Shown piece by piece: positions 43,710-52,051 of a stretch of 64,000 nucleotides of DNA. The DNA is from UBA3910 sp002391465 (lineage in GTDB: Bacteria > Bacillota > Limnochordia > Darwinibacteriales > Darwinibacteriaceae). The stretch spans positions 62,001 to 126,000 of the forward strand of contig JASGVS010000012.1 of the NCBI GenBank assembly GCA_030054835.1, in the 5' to 3' direction. Positions within the stretch are counted from its first letter, which is position 1; each line of letters starts with the position of its first letter. Made by a program: the position numbers and the translations under genes. The notes under the pieces are model-generated. The model ran no database searches. It had not been told where the DNA came from and saw only the letters and a list, made by a program, of their open reading frames with translations.

Positions 43710-43727
43710 ATGTTGAAATTTTCACAT
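43710..43727 (-). promoter_or_regulatory. Candidate Rex operator at the FMN-binding gene promoter
   Basis: Part of a larger dyad at 43708-43729 with arms GAATGT/ACATTC and an AAATTT core. In the Rex frame the plus-strand right half TTCACAT matches 6 of 7 and the left half ATGTTGA matches 4 of 7, with an all-A/T centre. It lies directly downstream of the -10 box, a position where a repressor blocks elongation. Confidence 0.4.
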
Positions 43728-43729
43728 TC

Positions 43730-43758
43730 AGCGTAACAAATTTAGGGGTAGTAGTCAA
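43730..43758 (-). promoter_or_regulatory. Promoter of the FMN-binding protein gene
   Basis: On the minus strand -35 TTGACT (43758-43753), a 17-base spacer, then -10 TACGCT (43735-43730). The -10 is weak, the -35 good. Confidence 0.5.
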
Positions 43759-43786
43759 GGGGATTGTGCCAAATTTCTCAATAAAG

Positions 43787-44035
43787 TTATCCCCAATTGA
43801 TCAGGGTTGCGACCATTATCACCTCCCGATCTTGCCGTTGGTTTTCCTGAAACAATTGGCGCAGTGCATGCCACACTTCGTCCGATTCTCCGTATATGGT
43901 TGTGTTCAAGGATGTGCTCCCGAAATAGGAGTCATAGTCCAAAGCGTGTTCTTCCAAAAAACGGGTGGTGAGCCCGGCTATGTTGTCCAGTTCGGTGGAG
44001 TCCATGGGGTAGAACGAGACCTCAGCTTTGATCAT
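43787..44035 (-). CDS. YkoF-like thiamine/HMP-binding family protein
   Basis: An 82-residue single ferredoxin-like domain: MIKAEVSFYPMD at the start, then SLNTTIYGESDEVWHALRQL, resembling one half of YkoF and the short YkoF/MTH1187-type thiamine-binding proteins. ATG 44035 is chosen because an AGGAGGTG lies upstream; that site is inside a stable hairpin (see separate entry). Ligand not certain. Confidence 0.7.
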   Translation of the reverse strand: MIKAEVSFYPMDSTELDNIAGLTTRFLEEHALDYDSYFGSTSLNTTIYGESDEVWHALRQLFQENQRQDREVIMVATLINWG

Positions 44036-44039
44036 AAAG

Positions 44040-44082
44040 AGCCTGCACCTCCTTTGGGTAGTATGACCAGAAGGTGCAGGCT
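44040..44082 (-). promoter_or_regulatory. Hairpin sequestering the ribosome binding site of the YkoF-like gene
   Basis: On the minus strand an 11-base perfect stem AGCCTGCACCT/AGGTGCAGGCT encloses a 21-base loop. The AGGAGGTGC ribosome site of the YkoF-like gene is half in the loop and half in the 3' arm. It sits between the LysM gene stop and the YkoF-like ATG. Confidence 0.6.
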
Positions 44083-44090
44083 TCAATCCT

Positions 44091-44942
44091 TTACCGATTC
44101 GGTACACAGACAATTTGCCCCGGCATGATCCGGTTCGGATCGGCGATCTGTGGGTTAGCGCGGATTAGAGCATCCAGTGAAACCCCAAATCTCCTGGCAA
44201 TGAGGAACATGGTGTCGCCGGGCTGGACCGTGTAGCGGAAGGTGCCCGGAGGGCATACTCCTGAAGGCGGTCCGGTGGGAACGCAGACGATTTGTCCCGG
44301 GAAAATGAGATTGGGATTGGTGATCTGCGGGTTAGCTTGGATCAGGGCATTCAGGGAAACCCCGAACCTCTGGGCAATGAAAAACATGGTGTCGCCCGGC
44401 TGAACCGTGTAGGCAAATGTCCCTGCTGGGCATACCCCTGGAGTAGTGGGTACGCAGACGATTTGTCCCGGGAAAATGAGATTGGGATTTGGAATCTGCG
44501 GGTTAGCCTGGATCAGGGCGTTCAAGGAAACTCCAAACCTCTGGGCGATTAAGAACATTGTGTCGCCCTGCTGGACTGTGTAGGGGAACGTACCGGGAGG
44601 ACAGGTCTGCGGCGGCGGTTCTGCCTGAGTCACGCACACATTTTGGCCCGGGTAAAGTTGATTGGGATTGCGCACCTGGGGATTCGCTTGAATCAGAGCT
44701 TGGAGTGAAACGCCAAACATCTGGGCGATGCTGAACATGGTGTCGCCGCGCTGGACTATATAACTGAAGGTGTTGGTCGGACAATTGAAAAAGGGGACAC
44801 AGACAATCTGGCCCGGTCTGATTCTGCTTGGGTCGGGAATCTGGGGATTGGCCTGGATAAGGGCCTGTAGCGAAACGCCGAAGCGCTGGGCTATCGTAAA
44901 CATGGTGTCTCCCCGTTCGACCACATAGCGGAATGTGCCTGC
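44091..44942 (-). repeat. Five in-frame tandem LysM repeats, about 171 bp period
   Basis: The DNA carries near-copies of the LysM unit; for example ACGCAGACGATTTGTCCCGG occurs at 44281 and again at 44452, a spacing of 171 bases. The third and fourth copies are the most alike at base level, indicating recent duplication. Confidence 0.8.
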
Positions 44943-45035
44943 TTGGCAGACCGTGGGCTGGTTGGAAACGCGCATCATATCTTCCGGGTCATTCTGGAGT
45001 ACCTGTTCCTGAATTAGTTCCTCTTTTCTTTCCAA
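44091..45035 (-). CDS. LysM-repeat protein with five tandem LysM domains
   Basis: A 314-residue protein with five LysM copies, each about 55 residues, of the form YTVQPGDTMFLIAQRFGVSL followed by NALIQANPQI and PGQIVCVP. Cysteines flank each copy. There is no signal peptide; the N-terminal ERKEELIQEQ is charged. Similar proteins include spore-coat SafA and other spore-surface proteins. TTG 45035 is chosen because AAAGGAGG lies seven bases upstream. The repeats bind N-acetylglucosamine polymers, presumably cortex or cell wall. Confidence 0.85.
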   Translation of the reverse strand: MERKEELIQEQVLQNDPEDMMRVSNQPTVCQAGTFRYVVERGDTMFTIAQRFGVSLQALIQANPQIPDPSRIRPGQIVCVPFFNCPTNTFSYIVQRGDTMFSIAQMFGVSLQALIQANPQVRNPNQLYPGQNVCVTQAEPPPQTCPPGTFPYTVQQGDTMFLIAQRFGVSLNALIQANPQIPNPNLIFPGQIVCVPTTPGVCPAGTFAYTVQPGDTMFFIAQRFGVSLNALIQANPQITNPNLIFPGQIVCVPTGPPSGVCPPGTFRYTVQPGDTMFLIARRFGVSLDALIRANPQIADPNRIMPGQIVCVPNR

Positions 45036-45132
45036 AGTCACTCCTCCTTTGCTAAGCAATACCGTTGGACTACGGCTTAACAACAGAATATGAGGGGAGT
45101 GTCCTTTTGGTTACAAAAATGCATTTCGACCC

Positions 45133-45161
45133 TTGACAACCAATAAAACCTATGCTAAAGT
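45133..45161 (+). promoter_or_regulatory. Promoter of tRNA-Asn
   Basis: -35 TTGACA at 45133-45138, a 17-base spacer, then -10 TAAAGT at 45156-45161, about 15 bases before the mature 5' end of the tRNA. Confidence 0.65.
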
Positions 45162-45175
45162 ATGATTAGCGTTGT

Positions 45176-45250
<75 letters not shown>

Positions 45251-45255
45251 AAACG

Positions 45256-45293
45256 AAAGCGAGTGGCGAATAGCCCCTCGCTTTCTTCCTTGT
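45256..45293. terminator. Terminator after tRNA-Asn, also serving the convergent dehydrogenase gene
   Basis: GAAAGCGAG / CTCGCTTTC stem of nine pairs, followed by TTCCTTGTT on the plus strand and by GTTTTGG in the other direction. Confidence 0.75.
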
Positions 45294-45305
45294 TATTGTC
45301 TTTCT

Positions 45306-46277
45306 TTATGTGTAGATATCTGTATTCACCAAGTTCTGAGGTCGTTTCCCCTCCAGCACAGCCAGTACATCGTTAACCACCATCTCCACCATACGGGAGC
45401 GTGTCTCCATGCCTGCACTGGCGATGTGGGGAGTGAGCACAGCATTTGGTAGCTCGGCCAGTCCAGGCTTAAGGGCTGGCTCATCTTCAAAAACATCAAG
45501 CCCAGCTGCGTAAATGGTGCCGTTTCTCAAAGCCTTGACTAACGCCTCTTCGTCCACTACCGGACCCCGGGCCGTGTTGATCAAGACTGCCGTGGGCTTC
45601 ATCATGTTCAGTTCCCGTTCCCGGATCAGGTATTTAGTTTCGGGCGTTAGGGGGCAGTGGAGCGAGACGAAGTCCGACTTCTGGAGAAGTGTATCCAGGT
45701 CGGTGTACTCCAGCCCGTACTCCTCTTCCACTTCTGCAGAAAGACGTGTGCGGTTGTGGTAGAGGATTTTCATGTCAAAACCCTTTGCCCGTTTGGCAAA
45801 GGCCCGACCGATGCGTCCGGCACCGATTATACCGAGGGTTTTACCGTACACTTCTACACCTAAAAGGAGTTCTGGGGCCCAGCCTGTAAACTGGCCCCGG
45901 CGGACCATGTGATCCCCCTCGATCACCCGCCGCGCCGCACTCATAAGTAGGGCCCAGGCTAGATCGGCAGTGGCATCGGTCAGCACATCGGGTGTGTTCA
46001 CCACCGCAATATTTCTCGCACTGGCTGCGGAAAGATCTATGTTGTTAAAGCCCACTGCGTAGTTGGCGATAACCTTCAAATTCTGACCTGCCTCGATCAC
46101 CTCAGCATCGATGGGGTCCGACAGCATGCTGATCAGGGCATCCTGCCCTTGAACGGCTTCCAGGAGCTCTTCTCTGCTGATATTGCGGTCATGGGGATAG
46201 ACTGTTACGTTGGCCGCGGCGCGCAGCTTATCCAGATTGTCGCCCGGCAGTTTTCTAGTTACATAGACATTGAACAA
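45306..46277 (-). CDS. D-2-hydroxyacid dehydrogenase (glyoxylate/hydroxypyruvate reductase type)
   Basis: A 323-residue NAD(P)-dependent reductase, more conserved than the one at 17514 and closest to GyaR-type glyoxylate reductases or D-glycerate dehydrogenases. Motifs: GIIGAGRIGRAFAKR (Rossmann), INTARGPVVDEEAL (Arg), FEDEPAL (Glu) and LTPHIASAG (His). The TTG start at 46277 is preceded by AAAGGA. Lies divergent from the parA gene. Confidence 0.9.
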   Translation of the reverse strand: MFNVYVTRKLPGDNLDKLRAAANVTVYPHDRNISREELLEAVQGQDALISMLSDPIDAEVIEAGQNLKVIANYAVGFNNIDLSAASARNIAVVNTPDVLTDATADLAWALLMSAARRVIEGDHMVRRGQFTGWAPELLLGVEVYGKTLGIIGAGRIGRAFAKRAKGFDMKILYHNRTRLSAEVEEEYGLEYTDLDTLLQKSDFVSLHCPLTPETKYLIRERELNMMKPTAVLINTARGPVVDEEALVKALRNGTIYAAGLDVFEDEPALKPGLAELPNAVLTPHIASAGMETRSRMVEMVVNDVLAVLEGKRPQNLVNTDIYT

Positions 46278-46413
46278 ACCATTTCACATCCTTTCTCTAC
46301 CTTTATTCGCTTTTCCCAGGGGCAATCCTTTTTGTGGACAGTGTCCTCAAAAGGCAGGGTTTCCCCTCTAGATGTTGAAATAATGAAGCGTTAAAGGTGA
46401 GGGGGGAACAACT

Positions 46414-47178
46414 GTGGCCCAGGTTTACGTGATGGCCAACCAAAAGGGAGGGGTGGGGAAGACAACCTCCACCTATAATTTAGGGGTGGCCTTAGCCGAG
46501 ATTGGCCAGAAGGTTCTCCTGCTCGATCTGGATCCCCAAGGGGGCCTAACCTACTGTGCCGGTTTTGAACCGGAGGAATTGGAAAGGACTATTTACCACT
46601 GTCTAGTGCGGGATGTAGCTCCCCGGGAGATACTACTTACAAATGATTATGGTATAGATCTGCTGCCGGCTAATATTGATCTTTCCATAGCCGAGTTTCA
46701 GCTGATCAATGCCCCAGCTAGGGAAAGGCGGATTACCCGCATCGTGAATAAAATGCGCGATCAGTATGATTTTATCCTGATTGACAGTCAGCCTTCCTTA
46801 GGTTTACTTACTCTAAATGCTTTAGCTGCTGCGGACTATGTGATTATACCGGTGTCCTGTGAGTTTTTAAGCCTCAGGGGTACCCGGGCACTGCTTAGAT
46901 TAATCGCAAAGGTAAGGGGAACGCTGAACAGTAAGTTGAGGATTGCCGGGCTTTTGCCCACTCTCTTTGACAACCGCACCAGGCACGGCCGGGAGATTCT
47001 GGCCAGCTTAAAAAGGGAGTTTCCCGATTTGAACCTGTTTCCCCATACCGTGCCCCGCAGCATTCGTTTTCCCGAGAGCGCACAGCAGCGCATTCCCATC
47101 TTTTCCATGAAAGTTCAGGTGCCGGGGGCCCTCGCTTATCGGGAGCTGGCCCGGGATTTAGTTAAGAATATATCGTAG
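46414..47178 (+). CDS. ParA/Soj family ATPase
   Basis: A 254-residue deviant Walker A ATPase: NQKGGVGKTTST, the DLDPQGGLTY switch and FILIDSQPSLGLLTLNA. No ParB/Spo0J gene follows it (a ParB-fold protein lies about 7 kb upstream, at 38917). Solitary ParA-type proteins position other cargo such as chemotaxis or metabolic complexes, or pair with a remote Spo0J. The GTG start at 46414 follows GAGGGGGG. Confidence 0.88.
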   Translation: MAQVYVMANQKGGVGKTTSTYNLGVALAEIGQKVLLLDLDPQGGLTYCAGFEPEELERTIYHCLVRDVAPREILLTNDYGIDLLPANIDLSIAEFQLINAPARERRITRIVNKMRDQYDFILIDSQPSLGLLTLNALAAADYVIIPVSCEFLSLRGTRALLRLIAKVRGTLNSKLRIAGLLPTLFDNRTRHGREILASLKREFPDLNLFPHTVPRSIRFPESAQQRIPIFSMKVQVPGALAYRELARDLVKNIS

Positions 47179-47206
47179 AACGAGATTTGTAGGAGGCATA
47201 TTTCAG

Positions 47207-48676
47207 ATGAACACAGTAAGAGTACGCTTTGCACCAAGCCCCACCGGGGATTTGCACGTGGGAGGAGCCCGTACCGCCCTGTTCAACTGGCTTTTTGCCA
47301 GGCACACCAAGGGCGTTTTTGTCCTGCGGATTGAGGACACCGATCAAGCCCGTTCCACCGAAGCTGCAACCCAAGTCATTTTGGATGGGATGAAGTATTT
47401 GGGCATGGACTGGGACGAAGGTCCGGGTAAGGATGGACCTTATGGGCCCTATTACCAGAGCGACCGCTTGGACATTTACCGAGAATATGCAGATAAACTG
47501 TTGGCAATGGACAGGGCCTACGAGTGCTACTGCACTCCTGAGGAGCTGGAAGCGGTAAGACAACAGCAGATTGAGGCTGGCCAAGCCACCCGTTACAACG
47601 GACGCTGCGCTTCCCTGACGGAAGAGGAGCGGGAGGAGTTCCGGGCTCAAGGGCGGATACCGGTTATGCGCTTTAGGGCAAAGACGGAAGGCGAGACGGT
47701 TGTAGATGATCTGATTCGTGGCCAGGTAAGGTTTATGAACACGGAAGTAGATGATTTCATCATCTTAAAATCGGACGGCACACCAACATACAACTTCGCG
47801 GTAGTGGTGGATGACTCCCTAATGCGGATCAGCCACGTTATTAGGGCGGAAGAGCATCTGTCCAATACGCCAAAGCAGATCCAGATTTATGAGGCATTGG
47901 GCTTAGAACTGCCCAAATTTGCCCATATTCCCCTTATTCTGGGGCCCGACAAATCTAAACTGAGTAAGCGCCACGGGGCCACTTCAGTGCTGCAGTTCAA
48001 AGAAGAGGGCTATGTGGCAGAAGCGATGGTAAACTACTTGGCCCTTTTAGGCTGGGGCTATGATGATTCGCAGACCATCTTCTCCGTAGACGAGCTGATC
48101 GAAAAGTTCACGTTAGATCGGGTCTCCAAAAACCCAGGCGTGTTTGATATAGCTAAGTTAGAGTGGATGAACGGCGTTTACATCCGCGAAATGTCTTTGG
48201 AGACGTTCTATGAACACGCACTGCCGTATTGGCAGAAGGCGGGTTTTGTACCGGAAGCGGTAAGCGCAGAGCAGAAGGAGTACTGCCTCGAAATTTTGGC
48301 CGAGCTCCAAAGTCGGATCAAGTTAATGGCCGACGTTGTGGATATGGCCCGCTACTTCTTCGTTGAGGACTATGAGTACCTGGAAGACGTAGTTAACAAA
48401 ATACTGACCAAGCCAGATACAGAAGATATCCTGGCCTTTCTTCAGGAGAAACTGGCAGGTCTGCCGGACTTTACTGAAGAAAGCGTCAAGCCCATTTTCC
48501 AAGAGGGTATGGAGAAGTTCTCGGTTAAGATGGGCGGCATGATTCAGCCCTTAAGGGTTGCCCTAACCGGTACTAACGTCAGCCCTGGCATTTACGAAGT
48601 CTTGGAGATCTTAGGTTCGGAGCGGGTCCTGCAGAGGATTGAACGGACCAGGGAGATGTTAAAGCAAAGGAGCTGA
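47207..48676 (+). CDS. gltX: Glutamyl-tRNA synthetase
   Basis: A 489-residue class I synthetase. HIGH-type motif SPTGDLHVGGARTALF, KMSKS-type motif DKSKLSKRHGA, and the zinc-like region YECYCTPEEL are visible. The anticodon-binding domain occupies the C-terminal 130 residues. Because tRNA-Gln is encoded 1 kb away, this enzyme may also charge tRNA-Gln for transamidation, but no gatCAB is in the window. ATG 47207 after AGGAGG. Confidence 0.96.
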   Translation: MNTVRVRFAPSPTGDLHVGGARTALFNWLFARHTKGVFVLRIEDTDQARSTEAATQVILDGMKYLGMDWDEGPGKDGPYGPYYQSDRLDIYREYADKLLAMDRAYECYCTPEELEAVRQQQIEAGQATRYNGRCASLTEEEREEFRAQGRIPVMRFRAKTEGETVVDDLIRGQVRFMNTEVDDFIILKSDGTPTYNFAVVVDDSLMRISHVIRAEEHLSNTPKQIQIYEALGLELPKFAHIPLILGPDKSKLSKRHGATSVLQFKEEGYVAEAMVNYLALLGWGYDDSQTIFSVDELIEKFTLDRVSKNPGVFDIAKLEWMNGVYIREMSLETFYEHALPYWQKAGFVPEAVSAEQKEYCLEILAELQSRIKLMADVVDMARYFFVEDYEYLEDVVNKILTKPDTEDILAFLQEKLAGLPDFTEESVKPIFQEGMEKFSVKMGGMIQPLRVALTGTNVSPGIYEVLEILGSERVLQRIERTREMLKQRS

Positions 48677-48680
48677 GCTG

Positions 48681-49091
48681 ATGGAAGCTAAAGTTCGCTG
48701 GAACGGAAAAATGGGTTTTATCGGGACGTCCGGTTCCAACCACATTGTTCCCATGGATGTGCGTGAGGAATCTGGAGGCGATGGGGCGGCTGCCAGTCCC
48801 ATGGAGATGGTACTCTTGGCTTTGGCAGGTTGTTCCGGTGTGGACATTGCCCTGATTGTCAAGAAAAAGAGGCTAAAGGTACGGGACTTTGAGATCCTAG
48901 TTTCCGGTGAGCGGGCCGATGAACATCCTAGGGTGTTCACTGAGATAGACATGACTTTCATTTTTGAGGGTGAAGATCTAAAAGCAAAACCGCTGGAGGA
49001 TGCGGTGCGCCTTTCTTTGGATAGGTATTGTTCCGTGGCGGGCATGGTTAGGAAAACGGCCGAGATTAACTGGCGGGTCGAGATTAGGTAG
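48681..49091 (+). CDS. OsmC/Ohr family protein
   Basis: A 136-residue OsmC-fold protein. The two redox cysteines are in LALAGCSGVDIAL and RYCSVAGMVRK. OsmC-type proteins reduce organic hydroperoxides; this shorter, YhfA-like branch has no proven substrate. It begins five bases after gltX. Confidence 0.88.
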   Translation: MEAKVRWNGKMGFIGTSGSNHIVPMDVREESGGDGAAASPMEMVLLALAGCSGVDIALIVKKKRLKVRDFEILVSGERADEHPRVFTEIDMTFIFEGEDLKAKPLEDAVRLSLDRYCSVAGMVRKTAEINWRVEIR

Positions 49092-49115
49092 CTGTTTCCT
49101 CCAAGGGGTGGGGAT

Positions 49116-49661
49116 ATGAGGATTTACACTAAGGCCGGGGACGGTGGGACTACCAAGCTTGGTACCGGCACCACCGTATCCAAGGCTGACATACGCGTTG
49201 AAGCCTACGGGTCAATCGATGAGCTTTCCAGCTTCATCGGTTTGGCGGTGAGCCATCTGGATCAGGCGGATAATCTTCGCACCGATTTGGTTTGGATCCA
49301 GCGTAAGCTGTTTCAAATCGGCACCATTTTAGCTTTTCCAGGTGAAAACGAGCCGATTGGATCCGTTTCCATCGCTACACAAGATATTGGCCGGCTAGAA
49401 GAAGCAATTGACCGTTTGGACGAAGACCTCCCAGCCTTAACCAGCTTCATCCTTCCTGGAGGCATCAAATGTGCGGCGTTTCTTCATTGTGCCCGCAGCA
49501 TCTGCCGCCGGGCCGAAAGACTGTGTAGCGGGCTGGACTGGAACGAGTATCCTTTAGGCAGCCACATTCTTCCCTTCTTGAATAGACTCAGTGACTACTT
49601 GTTTACCGCCGCGCGCTGGGTGAACTTCCAAGCGGGCGAAGGGGATGAAAAAGCAAATTAG
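49116..49661 (+). CDS. Cob(I)alamin adenosyltransferase, PduO type
   Basis: A 181-residue enzyme that adenosylates cob(I)alamin using ATP. The motifs YTKAGDGGTTKLGTG (ATP site) and VEAYGSIDELSSFIGLA are diagnostic, and CARSICRRAERLC is the conserved basic helix. It makes adenosylcobalamin for B12-dependent enzymes; the cobalamin-binding radical SAM protein at 12463 is the only candidate user seen here. Confidence 0.95.
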   Translation: MRIYTKAGDGGTTKLGTGTTVSKADIRVEAYGSIDELSSFIGLAVSHLDQADNLRTDLVWIQRKLFQIGTILAFPGENEPIGSVSIATQDIGRLEEAIDRLDEDLPALTSFILPGGIKCAAFLHCARSICRRAERLCSGLDWNEYPLGSHILPFLNRLSDYLFTAARWVNFQAGEGDEKAN

Positions 49662-49680
49662 TGTGCTGCTAGAATTACCC

Positions 49681-49709
49681 TTGTTTTTTCCGGAGAGATG
49701 TGGTATAGT
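49681..49709 (+). promoter_or_regulatory. Promoter of tRNA-Gln
   Basis: -35 TTGTTT at 49681-49686, 17-base spacer, -10 TATAGT at 49704-49709; the tRNA starts 13 bases further on. Confidence 0.6.
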
Positions 49710-49721
49710 AATTTACAGTGA

Positions 49722-49795
49722 TGGGGGATCGTCTAATGGCAGGACGGAGGACTCTGACTCCTCTAGTCTAGGTTCGAATCCTAGTCCCCCAGCCA
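49722..49795 (+). tRNA. tRNA-Gln (CTG)
   Basis: Acceptor TGGGGGA pairs with TCCCCCA; anticodon arm GAGGA/TCCTC with loop CTCTGAC (anticodon CTG); T-arm CTAGG/CCTAG with TTCGAAT; discriminator G and encoded CCA. Confidence 0.97.
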
Positions 49796-49810
49796 ATTTA
49801 AACACGCTGA

Positions 49811-49836
49811 GACCGCAGTACGCGGTCTTTTTCTTT
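49811..49836 (+). terminator. Terminator after tRNA-Gln
   Basis: GACCGC-AGTAC-GCGGTC followed by TTTTTCTTTT. Confidence 0.85.
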
Positions 49837-49839
49837 TGT

Positions 49840-50075
49840 CTGGGACCCTTCAGGCCACGGGTGATTTTCTATCCCAGGCAGGAAGTAAGTCTTTCACGTT
49901 GAATTGGGAGGATGGCGGAAAAAATTCACTAATTCGCCTCGGGCGAAGTTGGGAAGATTTCTGCCCCACTAATCATGGCGTGCCCGGTCTGAGGCTGCAA
50001 CATTTGGAGTAGCGAGGGACAACATAAGCTGTAATCCAATAGCGAAGGGACTTTCATTACGTTAGGCAAAGGAGT
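49840..50075 (+). promoter_or_regulatory. Long leader with internal near-repeats before the Na/Pi transporter gene
   Basis: About 240 noncoding bases. It holds CTGGGA/TCCCAG (49840-49845 with 49872-49877), a strong hairpin TTCGCC/GGCGAA at 49933-49947, and two duplicated blocks: TTGGGAGGAT...CACTAAT (49904-49933) echoed by TTGGGAAGAT...CACTAAT (49949-49973), and TAGCGAGGGAC (50010-50020) echoed by TAGCGAAGGGAC (50040-50051). It is not a riboswitch class I know. A structured RNA or multi-site regulator binding region is possible. Confidence 0.35.
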
Positions 50076-50081
50076 GTGTTT

Positions 50082-51695
50082 GTGCGCACGTTTATCTCTA
50101 TTCTAGTTGGTCTTGGTGGTGGGTTGGGTTTATTCTTACATGGTACCCAACTTCTTTCTGAAGGATTACGAAAAGCGGCGGGAGATCGCATGCGCCGTCT
50201 GTTGGAATTGTTCACATCGAAGCCGGTAACGGCGGTATTGACAGGTGCAGGCGTAACAGCCATTTTGCAGTCGAGTTCCACTGTCACTGTCATGATTGTA
50301 GGGTTTGTCAATTCGGGCTTGATGACTCTCAAGCAAGCCGTGGGCTCAATCATGGGTGCAAACATTGGGACAACCATCACCGCCCAGATCGTTTCGTTCA
50401 ACGTCTATGATTTTGCCCTACCCTTGATCGCCATCGGAGCCCTTGTTTATTTTTTTGCCAAGAACAAGGCACGTAACGTGGGCTTAGGCCTCCTTGGCTT
50501 TGGTATGCTCTTGTTTGGGTTATCTATTATGAGTGATGCCACCTATCCTGTTAGAGAGTACGAACCGTTTTTAAACCTATTGGCCTCAATGGGTTCCCAG
50601 CCCCTTTTGGGCATTCTAGTGGGTGCCATTTTCACTGGTATTGTCCAGAGCTCAAGCGCCGTGACCGGTATCGTCATCGCCTTTGCCTGGCAGGGGATTA
50701 TTGATCTGCCCGCAGGCTTGGCCATTACGGTGGGTGCAAACATTGGTACATGTGTGACCGCGCTTTTGACTGCTATCGGCACCAATCTTACGGCTAGACG
50801 GGCTGCCGTAAGTCACTTCCTCTTTAATTCTTTTGGCGCAGTTCTCTTTTTGGTCCTCCGCAGGCCCTTTATTGAGTTGATAGCCCATTCAGGTGGCACA
50901 ATCGCGAGGCAGATCGCTAACGCCCATACCCTCTTTAACGTTACCACAACCTTAGTAGTGCTTCCCTTCTTGAACCCCTTTGTTCAGCTGGTTACTAAGC
51001 TGCTGCCGGGTGAAGATGAAATCATCAACATGAAACCGCAGTTTTTGGATGACCGCATGATACGCACACCTGCTGCACTCCTTAGTGCCCAAAGGGAAGC
51101 GGTTCGGATGGGTGAGTATGCCTTGAGTATGACTGAAGCGGCTATGGAAGTCTTTAAGGAGGGTAACGTCGATCGCATGGATGAGATTCGCAAAAAAGAA
51201 GAAGTGGTCAACAGCCTCGAAAAGGCGATCACCGCTTACCTTGCCCGAGCTAATCAATATCCGCTGGGAGACTCACAATCAAGGCACTTGACCAATTACA
51301 TGCATGTTGTCAATGACATTGAGCGTATCGGCGATCACGCCATTAATATTGCTGAACTGGGCATAATCCGGGTTGAAGGCAACCTGGAGTTGAGTCAGGC
51401 AGCTTTGGATGATTTGGACAAGATGACAGGCGTGGTTACCCGCATTTACCGGGAGACGTTAGACAGCTTGAAAACTCGTAACGCCGAAACGGCCCAGCGG
51501 TTGATTGCTGAAGATGACCTGGTGGACGATCTCGAGAAAAAGTATCGGGCAAATCACATCGAACGTCTTAATAAGGGACAATGCGATGCGGAAGTTGGAG
51601 TTCTCTTCTTAGATGTAATCAGCAACTTGGAGCGGATTGGCGACCATGCCAACAACATCTCTGAGGCTGTTGTCAACATAGCAACTGATGTTTAG
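50082..51695 (+). CDS. Na/Pi cotransporter with C-terminal PhoU-like domain (NptA/YjbB type)
   Basis: A 537-residue transporter. Two Na_Pi_cotrans repeats carry the signature QSSSTVTVMIVGF and QSSSAVTGIVIAF, each with GANIGTT / GANIGTC. After about residue 310 the cytoplasmic PhoU-like part has DIERIGDHAINIAE and NLERIGDHANNISE. It moves phosphate (or exports it) with Na+; the PhoU part likely senses phosphate or metal. GTG 50082 is chosen since AAAGGAG is seven bases upstream; GTG 50076 lies too close to it. Confidence 0.92.
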   Translation: MRTFISILVGLGGGLGLFLHGTQLLSEGLRKAAGDRMRRLLELFTSKPVTAVLTGAGVTAILQSSSTVTVMIVGFVNSGLMTLKQAVGSIMGANIGTTITAQIVSFNVYDFALPLIAIGALVYFFAKNKARNVGLGLLGFGMLLFGLSIMSDATYPVREYEPFLNLLASMGSQPLLGILVGAIFTGIVQSSSAVTGIVIAFAWQGIIDLPAGLAITVGANIGTCVTALLTAIGTNLTARRAAVSHFLFNSFGAVLFLVLRRPFIELIAHSGGTIARQIANAHTLFNVTTTLVVLPFLNPFVQLVTKLLPGEDEIINMKPQFLDDRMIRTPAALLSAQREAVRMGEYALSMTEAAMEVFKEGNVDRMDEIRKKEEVVNSLEKAITAYLARANQYPLGDSQSRHLTNYMHVVNDIERIGDHAINIAELGIIRVEGNLELSQAALDDLDKMTGVVTRIYRETLDSLKTRNAETAQRLIAEDDLVDDLEKKYRANHIERLNKGQCDAEVGVLFLDVISNLERIGDHANNISEAVVNIATDV

Positions 51696-51776
51696 TCGAA
51701 AGGCAGGAGGAACCAGCCCTCAAAAAGGGAAAGCTAAAGGCGAAGGATTGTAAGGCATCAAGCGAGGAGGGTTTGT

Positions 51777-52034
51777 ATGGGTTCGCCAGACGAAACACGT
51801 TTGTTTTCTGCCGTGGAGGCTGAAACGGTGGATATAAAAGCCACCATGCTCAAAATTTGGAAGGCCCTAGAAGAGAAGGGATATCAGCCTCTTGATCAGA
51901 TCGTTGGTTATCTTGTATCGGGCGATCCCTCATATATTACGGCCCACGGAGATGCTCGTACCTTAATTCAAACTATTGAACGAAATGACCTATTGGAAGC
52001 AATGATAGCTGCATATTTCAAGGACTCCGTTTAG
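51777..52034 (+). CDS. IreB/ReoM family regulatory phosphoprotein
   Basis: An 85-residue helical protein (DUF965). In Listeria this protein (ReoM), and in Enterococcus its homologue IreB, is phosphorylated at Thr7 by the PASTA kinase and controls ClpCP-mediated turnover of MurA. Thr7 is present here (sequence starts MGSPDETRLF). GYLVSGDPSYITAHGDAR is conserved. It has AGGAGGG before the ATG and lies 17 bp before murA on the same strand, an unusual and telling adjacency. No PASTA kinase is in the window, but the PBP at 33006 has a PASTA domain. Confidence 0.92.
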   Translation: MGSPDETRLFSAVEAETVDIKATMLKIWKALEEKGYQPLDQIVGYLVSGDPSYITAHGDARTLIQTIERNDLLEAMIAAYFKDSV

Positions 52035-52051
52035 GTTCGGGAGGGATCAAG

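Noticed and set aside
44091..44942. The regular 171 bp repeats as a CRISPR or satellite array
   Set aside because: They are in-frame LysM domains in a protein gene; units are coding and not separated by unique spacers.
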